Shown: piece by piece, positions 38,363 through 47,353 of the stretch
How positions within the stretch are numbered: the first letter of the stretch is position 1
How the letters are laid out: the number at the start of each line of letters is the position of its first letter
From: Streptomyces sp. NK15101
GTDB taxonomy: Bacteria; Actinomycetota; Actinomycetes; Streptomycetales; Streptomycetaceae
Length of the DNA: 51,119 bases
Assembly (NCBI RefSeq): GCF_020400725.1
Contig: NZ_JAINVG010000055.1
Span: 1-51,119 of the forward strand
Reading direction: 5' to 3'
The notes under the pieces: generated by a model
Databases searched by the model: none
What the model saw: the letters and a program-made list of their open reading frames with translations, nothing else
What the model was told of the DNA's origin: nothing
Position numbers and translations under genes: made by a program

Positions 38363-39417
38363 GGACGATCCGTACGGCCGCCGCCCTCCTCGCCGCCCTC
38401 GCCCTCGTCCTGCTGCCCGCCGCCCCCGCGGCGACGGCGGCCCCCGGACCGGTGGTCGAGCTCTCGAAGACCGAGGGCGGCAAGGGCGGCGAGATCACCG
38501 TCAGCGGCAGCGGCTGGAAGCCCGGCGCGCTGCTCATGCTCCTGATCTGCGGCCAGGGCGCCCCCGGCAAGGGCGTCATCGGCGGCACCAACTCCTGCGC
38601 CAACACCGAGGGCCGGGCCGCCACCGTCGACGCCAGGGGCGCGTTCAGCACGAAGCTCCCCGTCGCCGAACCGCCCGAGCCCTGCCCCTGCGTGGTGCAC
38701 GTCGCCGGTGTCACCGGGCAACAGGACGCCGTCGACAAGGAGTTCACGGTCGCCGGGCACCCCACGGCCCCGCTCCCCGAGGCCTCCGGCGACGGCCGCC
38801 TCGCCGTCCTCGCCGCCGTCCGCCTCGAGGGCTCCAGCGGCCTCCTCGTCTGGTTCGGGGCGCCCCCGCGCCGCGAGGTCGTCTTCACCGTCGGCAACCT
38901 CGGCCCGGCCGCAGTGAAGGACCCGGTCTTCCAGGTCGGCACCAGCCACGGCGTCTTCGCCCCGCAGTACGAGGAACGCCAGTGGCGCGGCACCGTCGAA
39001 CCCGGCGGGAAGGCCCTGATCCGCCTCCCCGCCGAACTCGCCGCCGGCGCGCACGGCGACTACCAGGTCTCCGTGAAGTACGCGGGCGAGGTCCTCGTCG
39101 AGCAGCCCTGGGGCGTCGGCAGACCCTGGGGCGTGGCCCTCTTCTGGGTGCTCCTCGCCGTCGTGGTGCCCTCCGCGCTGTTCCGGATCGGCATGGCCGT
39201 GGTCGACCGCGTGCGGCCCGCTTCCGGGGCCGGCCGGGCCCCGGCCCCCAGGACCCGGCCGGGGGCGCGCCCGCGTCGCCGCGCCCCCGCCCGTACACCC
39301 GCTTCCGCCCCCGCACCGGGGGACGGGGAGACGACCGCGGCCCTGCCGTGGTTCAGCCCTGACTCCGCACCGTCAGCGCCAGAGAGCAGCAGCCCGACGA
39401 CGAAGGGACATGCGTGA
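38359..39417 (+). CDS. Secreted membrane-anchored protein with Ig-like folds (surface operon gene 3)
   Basis: This 352-residue protein has a signal peptide (~1-28), an Ig-like domain beginning VVELSKTEGGKGGEITVSGSGWKPGALL, several cysteines (LICGQG, NSCANTEG, EPCPCVVH), a second beta domain (LVWFGAPPRREVVFTVGNLGPAAVKDP) and one transmembrane helix (~263-284). A Pro/Arg/Ala-rich cytoplasmic tail ends the protein. The gene overlaps both neighbours by four bases (ATGA and GTGA), a sign of strict translational coupling. Family and function are not recognised; the architecture suggests a membrane partner for the wall-anchored products of genes 1 and 4. Confidence 0.85.
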   Translation: MRTIRTAAALLAALALVLLPAAPAATAAPGPVVELSKTEGGKGGEITVSGSGWKPGALLMLLICGQGAPGKGVIGGTNSCANTEGRAATVDARGAFSTKLPVAEPPEPCPCVVHVAGVTGQQDAVDKEFTVAGHPTAPLPEASGDGRLAVLAAVRLEGSSGLLVWFGAPPRREVVFTVGNLGPAAVKDPVFQVGTSHGVFAPQYEERQWRGTVEPGGKALIRLPAELAAGAHGDYQVSVKYAGEVLVEQPWGVGRPWGVALFWVLLAVVVPSALFRIGMAVVDRVRPASGAGRAPAPRTRPGARPRRRAPARTPASAPAPGDGETTAALPWFSPDSAPSAPESSSPTTKGHA

Positions 39418-40949
39418 GTACGCAACGGAGGATGAGCGCGGCCGGGGTCGCGCTGATGCTCGGCGGCGCGGGGATCCTGTATGCCGCCGGCCCCGCCCAG
39501 GCCGCCGAGGTGGGTTACGCGACGGAGTGCATCCCGCCGTCGATCTCGGGGCTTCCGCCCGTGCAGGGCACGACGAAGGTGCTGATCACCGCACCCGCGG
39601 AGGCCAAGGTCGGCGACGAGGTCGAGATCGTCTGGAAGACGGTCCAGGCCGCCTCGAAGAACCCCGACGTGCTCGACCTCGACAAGGACACGGTGAAGCC
39701 GACCGGCGTCCTCACCGTCGGCGGCGCGGGAAGCGGGACCGTCGCGATGGAGGGACCGCGGCAGAACCCGCCGATCCCCAAGAACTCGCCGATGGTCCTG
39801 CCCGACATGAAGGGGAGGCTGAAGCTGGAGAAGGCGGGCGAGATCACCCTGACGCCCGGCAAGTACACGATCAACGTATCCAAGCCCCTGTCGACCGACA
39901 CCAAGTGCTCCCCCAAGGAGACGGTGCCGGTCGGTGCGACGATCAAGGTCACGGACGGGGGAGGGAGCACGACGTCGGGCGGTTCGTCGGCGTCGGGGGG
40001 TTCGTCGTCCGGGGGCACGACCACGACGTCCGGAGGAACCACCACCTCGGGCGGCACCACCACCTCGGGCGGCACCACCACCTCGGGCGGCACCACCACC
40101 TCCGGCGGCACCACCACCTCCGGCGGTTCCTCCGGTTCCGGCGGTACGAGTTCCACGGCCGGCGGCACCACCGCCTCGGGCGGTACGAGTTCCACCGGCG
40201 GCTCCGCGACGGGCTCCTCGGGCGGCACCGGCGGCGACTCCGAGGGCACCGGCGGCGACTCCGGCGGTCAGACCGACTTCCCCGGCAAGCAGGTCGCGGT
40301 CCAGTTCTCCTGCCGGCCCCCCGGCCCCGCCTCGATCGCCTCCAAGGTCACGATCGACGCCAAGAAGAACGGCAACGGCTACGACCTCACGGTCAAGACC
40401 GCCAAGGGCGTCATGAACAGCCCGGCGGCCCTGCCCGCCGGCGCCCTCAAGCCGTCCATGGCGGTCCGGCTCGGCGGCGCCGACAGCGGGACGGTGAAGG
40501 TCACCGGCCCCGCCAACGCGGCCCCCCTCGAAGCGGGCAAGCCGGTCGACCTGCCCGACATGAAGGGCACCTACACCCCCGGGGCGACGGGCAGGTCCAC
40601 CCTCAGTCCCGGCGCGCTCACCATCAGCGTCTCGCTCGGCGGCTCGCCGATCGTCATCCCCTGCCAGGTCAAGGGCGCCGTGCGGGCCTCCCTGGAACTG
40701 GACACGAGCAAGCAGGCCGGCGGCGCCTCCGGCGGCTCCGACGGCGGGACGGACGCGGGCACCGCCTCGGGCTCGGGTTCGGGCTCGGGCTCGGGTTCGG
40801 GTTCCGGCGGCTCCGACGGCGGGAACCTCGCCCAGACCGGCGCGGAGAACGACGGCGCCCTGCGCGCCCTCGCCCTCGTCGCGGGCACGGTCGTCCTGGT
40901 CGGCGGCGCGGTCTTCACCTTCACCCCCTGGGCGCGGCTCAGGCGGTGA
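39414..40949 (+). CDS. Large LAXTG-type cell-wall protein (surface operon gene 4)
   Basis: This 511-residue protein has a signal peptide (1-~31) and a first ~150-residue domain (VGYATECIPP ... GVLTVGGAGSGTVAMEG). A ~100-residue Ser/Gly/Thr linker with SGGTTT repeats leads to a second domain homologous to gene 1 (NGNGYDLTVKTAKGVMNSP ... LGGADSGTVKVTGPAN ... SLELD). A Gly/Ser spacer precedes the sorting signal LAQTG (472-476), a membrane helix and the charged end RLRR. LAXTG is the motif used by Streptomyces class E sortases, as in long chaplins. The GTG start overlaps gene 3 (GTGA). A strong terminator closes the operon. Confidence 0.87.
   Translation: MSTQRRMSAAGVALMLGGAGILYAAGPAQAAEVGYATECIPPSISGLPPVQGTTKVLITAPAEAKVGDEVEIVWKTVQAASKNPDVLDLDKDTVKPTGVLTVGGAGSGTVAMEGPRQNPPIPKNSPMVLPDMKGRLKLEKAGEITLTPGKYTINVSKPLSTDTKCSPKETVPVGATIKVTDGGGSTTSGGSSASGGSSSGGTTTTSGGTTTSGGTTTSGGTTTSGGTTTSGGTTTSGGSSGSGGTSSTAGGTTASGGTSSTGGSATGSSGGTGGDSEGTGGDSGGQTDFPGKQVAVQFSCRPPGPASIASKVTIDAKKNGNGYDLTVKTAKGVMNSPAALPAGALKPSMAVRLGGADSGTVKVTGPANAAPLEAGKPVDLPDMKGTYTPGATGRSTLSPGALTISVSLGGSPIVIPCQVKGAVRASLELDTSKQAGGASGGSDGGTDAGTASGSGSGSGSGSGSGGSDGGNLAQTGAENDGALRALALVAGTVVLVGGAVFTFTPWARLRR
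40033..40131 (+). repeat. 18-bp coding repeat in the surface-protein linker
   Basis: About five near-identical copies of ACCACCACCTCGGGCGGC-type units encode SGGTTT repeats. A second short array of 6-bp units (TCGGGC/TCGGGT, ~40768-40803) encodes Ser-Gly. Copy number is likely to vary between strains. Confidence 0.85.
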
Positions 40950-40956
40950 GGAACGA

Positions 40957-40997
40957 CGGAGGGCCCGTCGCACCGGTGCGGTGCGACGGGCCCTCCG
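40957..40997. terminator. Terminator between surface operon and POT transporter
   Basis: A perfect 19-bp stem (40957-40975 with 40979-40997) has a three-base loop. It is placed to stop both convergent transcripts. Confidence 0.93.
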
Positions 40998-41012
40998 CGC
41001 GGGCGGGTGGCG

Positions 41013-42533
41013 TCAGTGGACGTCGCCCATGAGCGCCCGGACCTTCTTGCGGTACATGAAGATCGCGAAGGCGGCCAGGGTCGCGGCCGCGGCCTGCAGG
41101 GCGATGATCCCGGTGCCGTTCAGGTCCACGCCCGCGAGGGAGAGCAGACCGGTGGTGCAGTCACCGGCGGTGACGGCGAGGAAGAACACGCCCAGCATCT
41201 GCGAGGCGTACTTCTTCGGGGCCATCTTCGTGGTCAGCGACAGGCCGACCGGGGACAGGCACAGCTCGGCGATGGTCTGGATCATGTAGATGCCGACCAG
41301 CCACATCGGGCTGACCTTGGCGTCGCCGGAGGCCATGCCGATCGGGGCGAGGAACACGAAGAACGAGATGCCGATGCCGAGGAGGCCCAGCGAGAACTTC
41401 ACGATCGTGCTCGGCTCCTGGTTGCGGCGGGCGAGCCACACCCACAGCCAGGCGAAGACCGGGGCCAGCGCCATCACGAACAGCGGGTTGAGCGACTGGA
41501 ACCAGGTGGCCGGGAAGCTCAGCGGACCGATGTGGTCGGTGGTCTTGCTGTCCGCGAAGAGGGACAGGGTCGAGCCGCCCTGGTCGTAGATCATCCAGAA
41601 GACGGCCGCGGCCACGAAGAACCAGATGTAGCCGGAGACCTTCGACTGCTCGGTCTTGTCGAGTTCCTTGTCGCGCTTGATGCGGACGATCACGGCGATC
41701 GGGATGACCAGGCCGGCGACGGTGATCGGGACCAGCGCCCAGTTCAGGGTGTACATGCCGGCGGCGACGACCGCGCCGTAGAAGACGGCGACGGCGACGA
41801 TCGCGAGGCAGACCTTCACGAGGACCGACTTGCGCTCGGCGGCGGACAGCGGGTTCGGGACCTCGCTGCTCTTCTCGCTCAGGTGGCGCGTGCCGAACAG
41901 GAACTGGCCCAGGCCCAGGGCCATGCCGATGGCCGCGAGCAGGAAGCCCAGGTGCCAGTTGTGGCTCTCGCCGACGGTGCCGATGACCAGCGGGGCGAGG
42001 AAGGCGCCGAGGTTGATGCCGACGTAGAAGAGGGTGAAGCCACCGTCACGGCGCGGGTCGTCCGGGCCGTCGTAGAGGTGGCCGACCATCGTGGAGATGT
42101 TGGCCTTGAGCAGACCGGAGCCGGCGGCGACCAGCGCCAGGCCGACGAAGAACATCGCCTGGCCGGGGATGGCCAGCGAGGCGTGACCGGCCATGATCAC
42201 GAAACCGGCGATGGTGACGGTCTTGCGGGCGCCCCAGACGCGGTCGCCGAACCAGCCGCCGGGCATGGCCATCAGGTAGACCATCGAGACGTACACCGAG
42301 TAGATGGCCGTCGCCGTGGCCGCCGTCATGGCGAGGCCGCCACCCTGGCTGCCGGTCGCGGCGTCCGCGCCGCCGGAGACCAGGTACAGGACCAGAAGGG
42401 CCCTCATGCCGTAGTAGGAGAAGCGCTCCCACATCTCGGTCATGAAGAGGGTGGCCAGACCACGGGGGTGGCCGAAGAACGTCTTCTCGGAACCCGGGGT
42501 TCCGGTCGAAGCCGTCGTCAGGCTGGACGCCAT
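41013..42533 (-). CDS. POT/PTR-family proton-dependent oligopeptide transporter
   Basis: This 506-residue protein has 12-14 transmembrane helices. The ExxERFxYY motif (EMWERFSYYGMRALLVLYL) in helix 1 couples protons, and the PTR signature region FTLFYVGINLGAFLAP lies in helix 5. It imports di- and tripeptides with protons, or related solutes. ATG 42533 is chosen (AAGGATCG upstream); a longer frame lacks a site. It is divergent from the response-regulator gene across a 426-base region, suggesting possible control by that system. Confidence 0.94.
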   Translation of the reverse strand: MASSLTTASTGTPGSEKTFFGHPRGLATLFMTEMWERFSYYGMRALLVLYLVSGGADAATGSQGGGLAMTAATATAIYSVYVSMVYLMAMPGGWFGDRVWGARKTVTIAGFVIMAGHASLAIPGQAMFFVGLALVAAGSGLLKANISTMVGHLYDGPDDPRRDGGFTLFYVGINLGAFLAPLVIGTVGESHNWHLGFLLAAIGMALGLGQFLFGTRHLSEKSSEVPNPLSAAERKSVLVKVCLAIVAVAVFYGAVVAAGMYTLNWALVPITVAGLVIPIAVIVRIKRDKELDKTEQSKVSGYIWFFVAAAVFWMIYDQGGSTLSLFADSKTTDHIGPLSFPATWFQSLNPLFVMALAPVFAWLWVWLARRNQEPSTIVKFSLGLLGIGISFFVFLAPIGMASGDAKVSPMWLVGIYMIQTIAELCLSPVGLSLTTKMAPKKYASQMLGVFFLAVTAGDCTTGLLSLAGVDLNGTGIIALQAAAATLAAFAIFMYRKKVRALMGDVH

Positions 42534-42959
42534 GTCGATCCTTGCTCTGTCGGGACGCACGCCTTGTGAGCGTGATGCGCCCGGTGGGGGAGGCCGGCAC
42601 CGGCGGGGTCGAGTGACTCCGCCGGGATCCACGCCCCGGGAGACGCGTGTGCGCGTCCAGGGACCCGGCCCACAGGTCGTTCACCGTCTCGAGGTTCGGC
42701 CGGGCCGACCCTACGCAGAAAGAGGACCTTGACCCGTGAAGCAGGCCAAAGGTCCCCGATTACCGCTACTGACGTCTCGCCACCATACGACACGACAGTG
42801 CCGGATATGGAAGGACTTGAGAGATGGATCACAGGTGACGAGGGAACCGTACGCGATCATTCGAAGGTCATCTGCTGGATGCCCACAAGATCTCCAGGGG
42901 TCATCCCGGCCCCTCGGATCCCGCCCCGGCCCGGGTGTCCCGCGGACTACCATCACTCC
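42534..42959. other. Divergent intergenic region POT transporter / response regulator
   Basis: No convincing gene is visible. On the - strand a TAGGGT box (complement of 42709-42714) is a candidate -10 for the transporter, giving a ~170-base leader. On the + strand TACCAT (42948-42953) is placed as -10 for a leaderless response-regulator transcript. No riboswitch or strong palindrome is recognised. Confidence 0.4.
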
Positions 42960-43637
42960 ATGACCCGTGTACTGCTCGCCGAGGACGACGCATCCATCTC
43001 GGAACCGCTGGCCCGCGCCCTGCGGAGAGAGGGGTACGAGGTCGAGGTCCGCGAGGACGGTCCGACCGCCCTCGACGCCGGCCTCCAGGGCGGCGTCGAC
43101 CTGGTCGTCCTCGACCTGGGCCTGCCCGGCATGGACGGCCTGGAGGTCGCCCGCCGGCTGCGTGCCGAAGGCCACACGGTCCCGATCCTGGTCCTCACCG
43201 CCCGTGCGGACGAGGTCGACACCGTCGTCGGGCTGGACGCGGGCGCCGACGACTACGTCACCAAGCCCTTCCGGCTCGCCGAGCTCCTCGCCCGCGTCCG
43301 GGCCCTGCTCCGGCGCGGCTCCGCCGAGCCCGCCGTCGCCCCCGCGACCCACGGCGTCCGGATCGACGTCGAGTCGCACCGCGCCTGGATGGGCGAGGAG
43401 GAGCTCCAGCTCACCGCGAAGGAGTTCGACCTCCTCCGCGTCCTGGTCCGGGACGCCGGCCGGGTCGTCACCCGCGACCAGCTGATGCGCGAGGTCTGGG
43501 ACACCACCTGGTGGTCCTCCACCAAGACCCTCGACATGCACATCTCCTGGCTGCGCAAGAAGCTCGGCGACGACGCGGCGAACCCCCGGTACATCGCGAC
43601 GGTCCGAGGAGTCGGCTTCCGCTTCGAGAAGAGCTGA
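42960..43637 (+). CDS. OmpR/PhoB-family response regulator
   Basis: This 225-residue regulator has an N-terminal receiver domain with the acidic pocket E8/D9/D10, phospho-acceptor D52 (VVLDLGLPGMDG) and K102 (DDYVTKPF). The C-terminal winged helix contains LTAKEFDLLRVLVRDAGRVVTRDQLMREVW and KTLDMHISWLRKKLGDD. The ATG has no Shine-Dalgarno; TACCAT ends six bases before it, so the mRNA is probably leaderless. The cognate kinase gene starts 46 bases after its stop. The stimulus and regulon are unknown. Confidence 0.95.
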   Translation: MTRVLLAEDDASISEPLARALRREGYEVEVREDGPTALDAGLQGGVDLVVLDLGLPGMDGLEVARRLRAEGHTVPILVLTARADEVDTVVGLDAGADDYVTKPFRLAELLARVRALLRRGSAEPAVAPATHGVRIDVESHRAWMGEEELQLTAKEFDLLRVLVRDAGRVVTRDQLMREVWDTTWWSSTKTLDMHISWLRKKLGDDAANPRYIATVRGVGFRFEKS

Positions 43638-43683
43638 GCCACCGCCCCACCACGTCCGAAATGAGCCGGGTCACCGTCACGTC

Positions 43684-44955
43684 ATGCGCCGCCGCCTGAT
43701 CAACTCCACGCTCGCCGTCGTCCTCGTCGTCATCGCCGTCTTCGGCGTCTCCCTGGTCGCCGTCGAGACCCGCACGATCTCCAGCAGCGCCCAGGAGAGC
43801 GTGGACTCGGAGGCGCTGAGGCTCGTCTCCATCGTCGACAGCCGGCTCATCGGCGGCGAGCCGGTCAACCCGGACATCCTCGCCGAGCAGAGCGGCGCCA
43901 AGCGGTACGCCGAGATCCGCATCCCCGGCCGCGACCCCATCGAGATCGGCACCCGCCCCGACGGCGACGTCATCCGGGGCGAGGCCCGGGGCGAGCGCGG
44001 CGAGACCGTGGTCGTCGAGGAGTCCCGCTCCGCGGTGACCGCCGAGGTCGGCCGCACCCTGCTGATCATCGGGGCGGTGGCCCTGCTCGCGGTCGTCGCC
44101 GCCGTCCTCCTCGCCGTACGGCAGGCGAACAAGCTGGCGTCCCCGCTCACGGACCTCGCCGAGACCGCCGAGCGGCTCGGTTCGGGCGACCCGCGGCCCC
44201 GGCACAAGCGGTACGGGGTGCCCGAGCTGGACCGCGTCGCGGACGTCCTCGACGCCTCCGCCGAGCGCATCGCCCGGATGCTCACCGCCGAGCGCCGGCT
44301 CGCCGCCGACGCCTCCCACCAGCTCCGCACGCCCCTCACCGCGCTCTCCATGCGCCTGGAGGAGGTCGCCCTCGCCGACGACCTGGACACGGTCAAGGAG
44401 GAGGCGACCATCGCGCTCACCCAGGTCGAGCGCCTCACCGACGTCGTCGAGCGGCTCCTCACCAACGCACGGGACCCCCGCACGGGCTCCGCCGTCGCCT
44501 TCGACCTGGACGAGGTCATCAAGCAGCAGATCGAGGAGTGGCGCCCGGCCTACCGCAGCGCGGGGCGGGCCATCGTGCACTCCGGCAAGCAGGGCATGCG
44601 GGCGGTCGGCACCCCGGGCGCGGTCGCCCAGGTCCTCGCCGCCCTGATCGAGAACTCGCTCATGCACGGCGGCGGCACGGTCGCCCTGCGCACCCGCGTC
44701 ACCGGCAACCAGTCGGTGATCGAGGTCACCGACGAGGGCCCGGGCGTCCCCGCCGACCTCGGCGCGCGGATCTTCGAGCGGGCGGTGAGCGGGCGCAGCT
44801 CGACGGGGATCGGCCTGGCGGTGGCCCGGGACCTGGCGGAGGCGGACGGCGGCCGGCTGGAGCTGCTCCAGCAGCAGCCGCCGGTCTTCGCGCTCTTCCT
44901 GAGCCGCGAGGTCAGGAGCGTCACGGCGGAGCCGCCGGAGCGCCCCGTGCGGTAG
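43684..44955 (+). CDS. Membrane sensor histidine kinase
   Basis: This 423-residue kinase has two transmembrane segments (~8-27 and ~122-145) flanking a ~95-residue extracellular sensor. A HAMP-like linker (RQANKLASPLTDLAETAERLGSGD) leads to the dimerisation domain with H212 in ADASHQLRTPL, the N-box LAALIENSLMHGG, and G boxes DEGPGVP and STGIGLAVARDLAEADGG. It forms a two-component system with the upstream regulator. The short C-terminal tail is Pro/Glu-rich. Confidence 0.94.
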   Translation: MRRRLINSTLAVVLVVIAVFGVSLVAVETRTISSSAQESVDSEALRLVSIVDSRLIGGEPVNPDILAEQSGAKRYAEIRIPGRDPIEIGTRPDGDVIRGEARGERGETVVVEESRSAVTAEVGRTLLIIGAVALLAVVAAVLLAVRQANKLASPLTDLAETAERLGSGDPRPRHKRYGVPELDRVADVLDASAERIARMLTAERRLAADASHQLRTPLTALSMRLEEVALADDLDTVKEEATIALTQVERLTDVVERLLTNARDPRTGSAVAFDLDEVIKQQIEEWRPAYRSAGRAIVHSGKQGMRAVGTPGAVAQVLAALIENSLMHGGGTVALRTRVTGNQSVIEVTDEGPGVPADLGARIFERAVSGRSSTGIGLAVARDLAEADGGRLELLQQQPPVFALFLSREVRSVTAEPPERPVR

Positions 44956-44983
44956 CCGGTCCGGGGCCCGGCGAGCGGAGGTG

Positions 44984-45499
44984 TCAGACGCGGTCGGGCT
45001 GGCGGCGGACGGCCTGCCGGGGCGTCTTCCCCAGGAACGATTCGGCAGTCTGCACGGCCTCCTTCGCCGGCAGCGCGCGGAACACCCACGTGCGGTACGA
45101 CCAGAAGCGGAACAGCGTCGCGACGCCGATGCCGAAGAACTTGAAGAAGTTGCTCTGCAGCGGGGTGTCCCAGCCGAAGCCGTACGTCGCCGCGTACAGC
45201 ACGCCGTTCTGGATCACCAGACCGATCAGGCTGAAGACGAGGAAGAGCACCAGTTCCTTGGTGCGGCTGCTCTTGTCCCGGTCCCGGTAGGTGAAGTACC
45301 GGAAACCGAGGTAGTTGAACGCGATCGCCACCACGGTGGCGATGACGCTCGCCCGTACCACCGGCAGGTCCGAGAAATGGCGGACGAGGTTGAACACCCC
45401 GAGGTCGACCAGCACCCCGACGGCGCCCACGGCACCGAACTTGGCGACCTCGCGGACGAGCCCCTCGAGTCGCATGCGCAGTGCGCCGGGTTCACTCAT
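44984..45499 (-). CDS. GtrA-family membrane protein
   Basis: A 171-residue protein with four transmembrane helices and GtrA features: VAKFGAVGAVGVLVDLGVFNLV in helix 1, NYLGFRYFTYRDRD after helix 2, and FFGIGVATLFRFWSYRTWVFR at the end of helix 4. GtrA proteins are thought to flip lipid-linked sugars across the membrane for glycosylation of surface polymers. The start ATG is at 45499. It is convergent with the kinase gene and divergent from purK. Confidence 0.9.
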   Translation of the reverse strand: MSEPGALRMRLEGLVREVAKFGAVGAVGVLVDLGVFNLVRHFSDLPVVRASVIATVVAIAFNYLGFRYFTYRDRDKSSRTKELVLFLVFSLIGLVIQNGVLYAATYGFGWDTPLQSNFFKFFGIGVATLFRFWSYRTWVFRALPAKEAVQTAESFLGKTPRQAVRRQPDRV

Positions 45500-45696
45500 G
45501 GTGATCGCTGTGTCCGTCCGTCGGAATGACGTCCGGGCGACGTCAACCCAACCATGCTAACCAGCGCCCCTGTCACCCGCCTGTGTACCTCGCAAAGCCG
45601 TGGACAACCCGTTCTCCGGCGCCTCCCACCCGGTGGGAGCTTGTGCCAAAGCACAGCCGGACGAGTGTTCCCCGATGGTGCGGATACCCTAAGAGG

Positions 45697-46836
45697 GTGA
45701 CGTTCCCCGTAGTAGGCATGGTCGGAGGCGGGCAGCTCGCCCGTATGACCCACGAGGCGGGTATCCCCCTCGGCATCAAGTTCAAGCTCCTCAGCGACAC
45801 CCCGCAGGACTCCGCGGCCCAGGTGGTGAGCGAGGTCGTCCTCGGCGACTACCGCGACCTGGACACGCTGCGTGACTTCGCGCGCGGCTGCGACGTGATC
45901 ACCTTCGATCACGAGCACGTGCCCGCGGAGCACCTGGCGGCCCTGGAGGCGGACGGCGTCGTCATCCGCCCCGGCCGCGAGGCCCTCGTGCACGCGCAGG
46001 ACAAGGGGGTGATGCGCGCGAAGCTCGACGAGATCGGCGCGCCCAGCCCCCGGCACCGCATCGTCGCCGATCCGGCCGACGCCGCGGCCTTCGCGGCCGA
46101 GGTCGGCGGCTTCCCGATCATCCTGAAGACCGTGCGCGGCGGTTACGACGGCAAGGGCGTCTGGTTCGTCCGCACGCCCGAGGACGCCCAGGACCCCTTC
46201 CGCGCCGGGGTCCAGGTCCTCGCCGAGGAGAAGGTCGACTTCGTCCGCGAGCTCGCGGCGAACATCGTCCGCTCCCCGCACGGCCAGGCCGTCGCCTACC
46301 CCGTCGTCGAGTCCCGCCAGGTCGACGGCGTCTGCGACACGGTCATCGCGCCCGCGCCCGGCCTCGACGAGGAGCTCGCGGGGCAGGCGCAGGAGCTGGC
46401 CCTCCGGATCGCCAAGGAGCTGGGCGTCGTCGGCCACCTCGCCGTCGAGCTGTTCCAGACCAAGGACGGCCGCATCCTCGTCAACGAGCTGGCGATGCGC
46501 CCGCACAACTCCGGCCACTGGACCCAGGACGGGGCGATCACCTCGCAGTTCGCCAACCACGTCCGGGCGGTCCTCGACCTGCCCCTCGGCGATCCGCGCC
46601 CGCGTGCGCGGTGGACCGTGATGTGCAATGTCCTGGGCGGCGACTACCCGGACATGTACTCCGCGTACCTGCACTGCATGGCCAGGGACCCGCAGCTCAA
46701 GATCCACATGTACGGCAAGGACGTGAAGCCCGGTCGCAAGGTGGGCCACGTCAACACCTACGGCGACGACCTCGACGACGTGCTGGAGCGCGCCCGTCAC
46801 GCCGCCGGCTATCTGCGAGGAACGATCGTTGAGTAA
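45697..46836 (+). CDS. purK: N5-carboxyaminoimidazole ribonucleotide synthase
   Basis: This 379-residue ATP-grasp enzyme carboxylates AIR to N5-CAIR using ATP and bicarbonate in purine synthesis. Visible are the N-terminal MVGGGQLARM, the ATP-binding region FPIILKTVRGGYDGKG, EEKVDFVRELAANIVR, GVVGHLAVELFQTKDGRILVNELAMRPHNSGHWT and the C-terminal domain with LGGDY and HMYGKD. The start is GTG 45697; TACCCT at 45685-45690 ends six bases before it and there is no Shine-Dalgarno, consistent with a leaderless message. The stop overlaps the purE start by eight bases. Confidence 0.95.
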   Translation: MTFPVVGMVGGGQLARMTHEAGIPLGIKFKLLSDTPQDSAAQVVSEVVLGDYRDLDTLRDFARGCDVITFDHEHVPAEHLAALEADGVVIRPGREALVHAQDKGVMRAKLDEIGAPSPRHRIVADPADAAAFAAEVGGFPIILKTVRGGYDGKGVWFVRTPEDAQDPFRAGVQVLAEEKVDFVRELAANIVRSPHGQAVAYPVVESRQVDGVCDTVIAPAPGLDEELAGQAQELALRIAKELGVVGHLAVELFQTKDGRILVNELAMRPHNSGHWTQDGAITSQFANHVRAVLDLPLGDPRPRARWTVMCNVLGGDYPDMYSAYLHCMARDPQLKIHMYGKDVKPGRKVGHVNTYGDDLDDVLERARHAAGYLRGTIVE

Positions 46837-47353
46837 TCCGCTCATTGGCATCGTCATGGGATCCGACTCCGACTGGCCCGTGATGGAGGCCGCGGCGCAG
46901 GCCCTGGACGAGTTCGAGATCCCGTACGAGGTCGACGTCGTCTCCGCCCACCGGATGCCGCGCGAGATGATCGCGTACGGCGAGGAGGCCGCGGGCCGCG
47001 GGCTCAAGGCGATCATCGCGGGCGCCGGCGGCGCCGCCCACCTCCCGGGCATGCTCGCCTCCGTCACCCCGCTGCCCGTCATCGGCGTGCCGGTGCCGCT
47101 GAAGTACCTCGACGGCATGGACTCGCTGCTCTCCATCGTGCAGATGCCCGCCGGTGTCCCGGTCGCCACGGTCTCCGTGGCCGGCGCGCGCAACGCGGGC
47201 CTGCTCGCGGCCCGGATGCTCGCCGCGCACGACCCCGAGCTGCTCACCCGCATGACCGAGTTCCAGCAGGAGCTCAACGACCAGGCCACCGAGAAGGGCA
47301 AGCGCCTGCGGGCCAAGGTCGAGGGCGCAGAGTCCTTCGGCTTCGCCAGGTGA
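46829..47353 (+). CDS. purE: N5-carboxyaminoimidazole ribonucleotide mutase
   Basis: A 174-residue class I PurE that moves the carboxyl group of N5-CAIR to give CAIR. The signature residues are in MGSDSDWPVMEAA, the catalytic His in VSAHRMP, and GAGGAAHLPGMLAS. Initiation is at TTG 46829, supported by AGGAA seven bases upstream and by the conserved N-terminus SNPLIGIVMGSDSD. It is coupled to purK in front and to the dipeptidase gene behind (GTGA overlap at 47350). Confidence 0.95.
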   Translation: MSNPLIGIVMGSDSDWPVMEAAAQALDEFEIPYEVDVVSAHRMPREMIAYGEEAAGRGLKAIIAGAGGAAHLPGMLASVTPLPVIGVPVPLKYLDGMDSLLSIVQMPAGVPVATVSVAGARNAGLLAARMLAAHDPELLTRMTEFQQELNDQATEKGKRLRAKVEGAESFGFAR

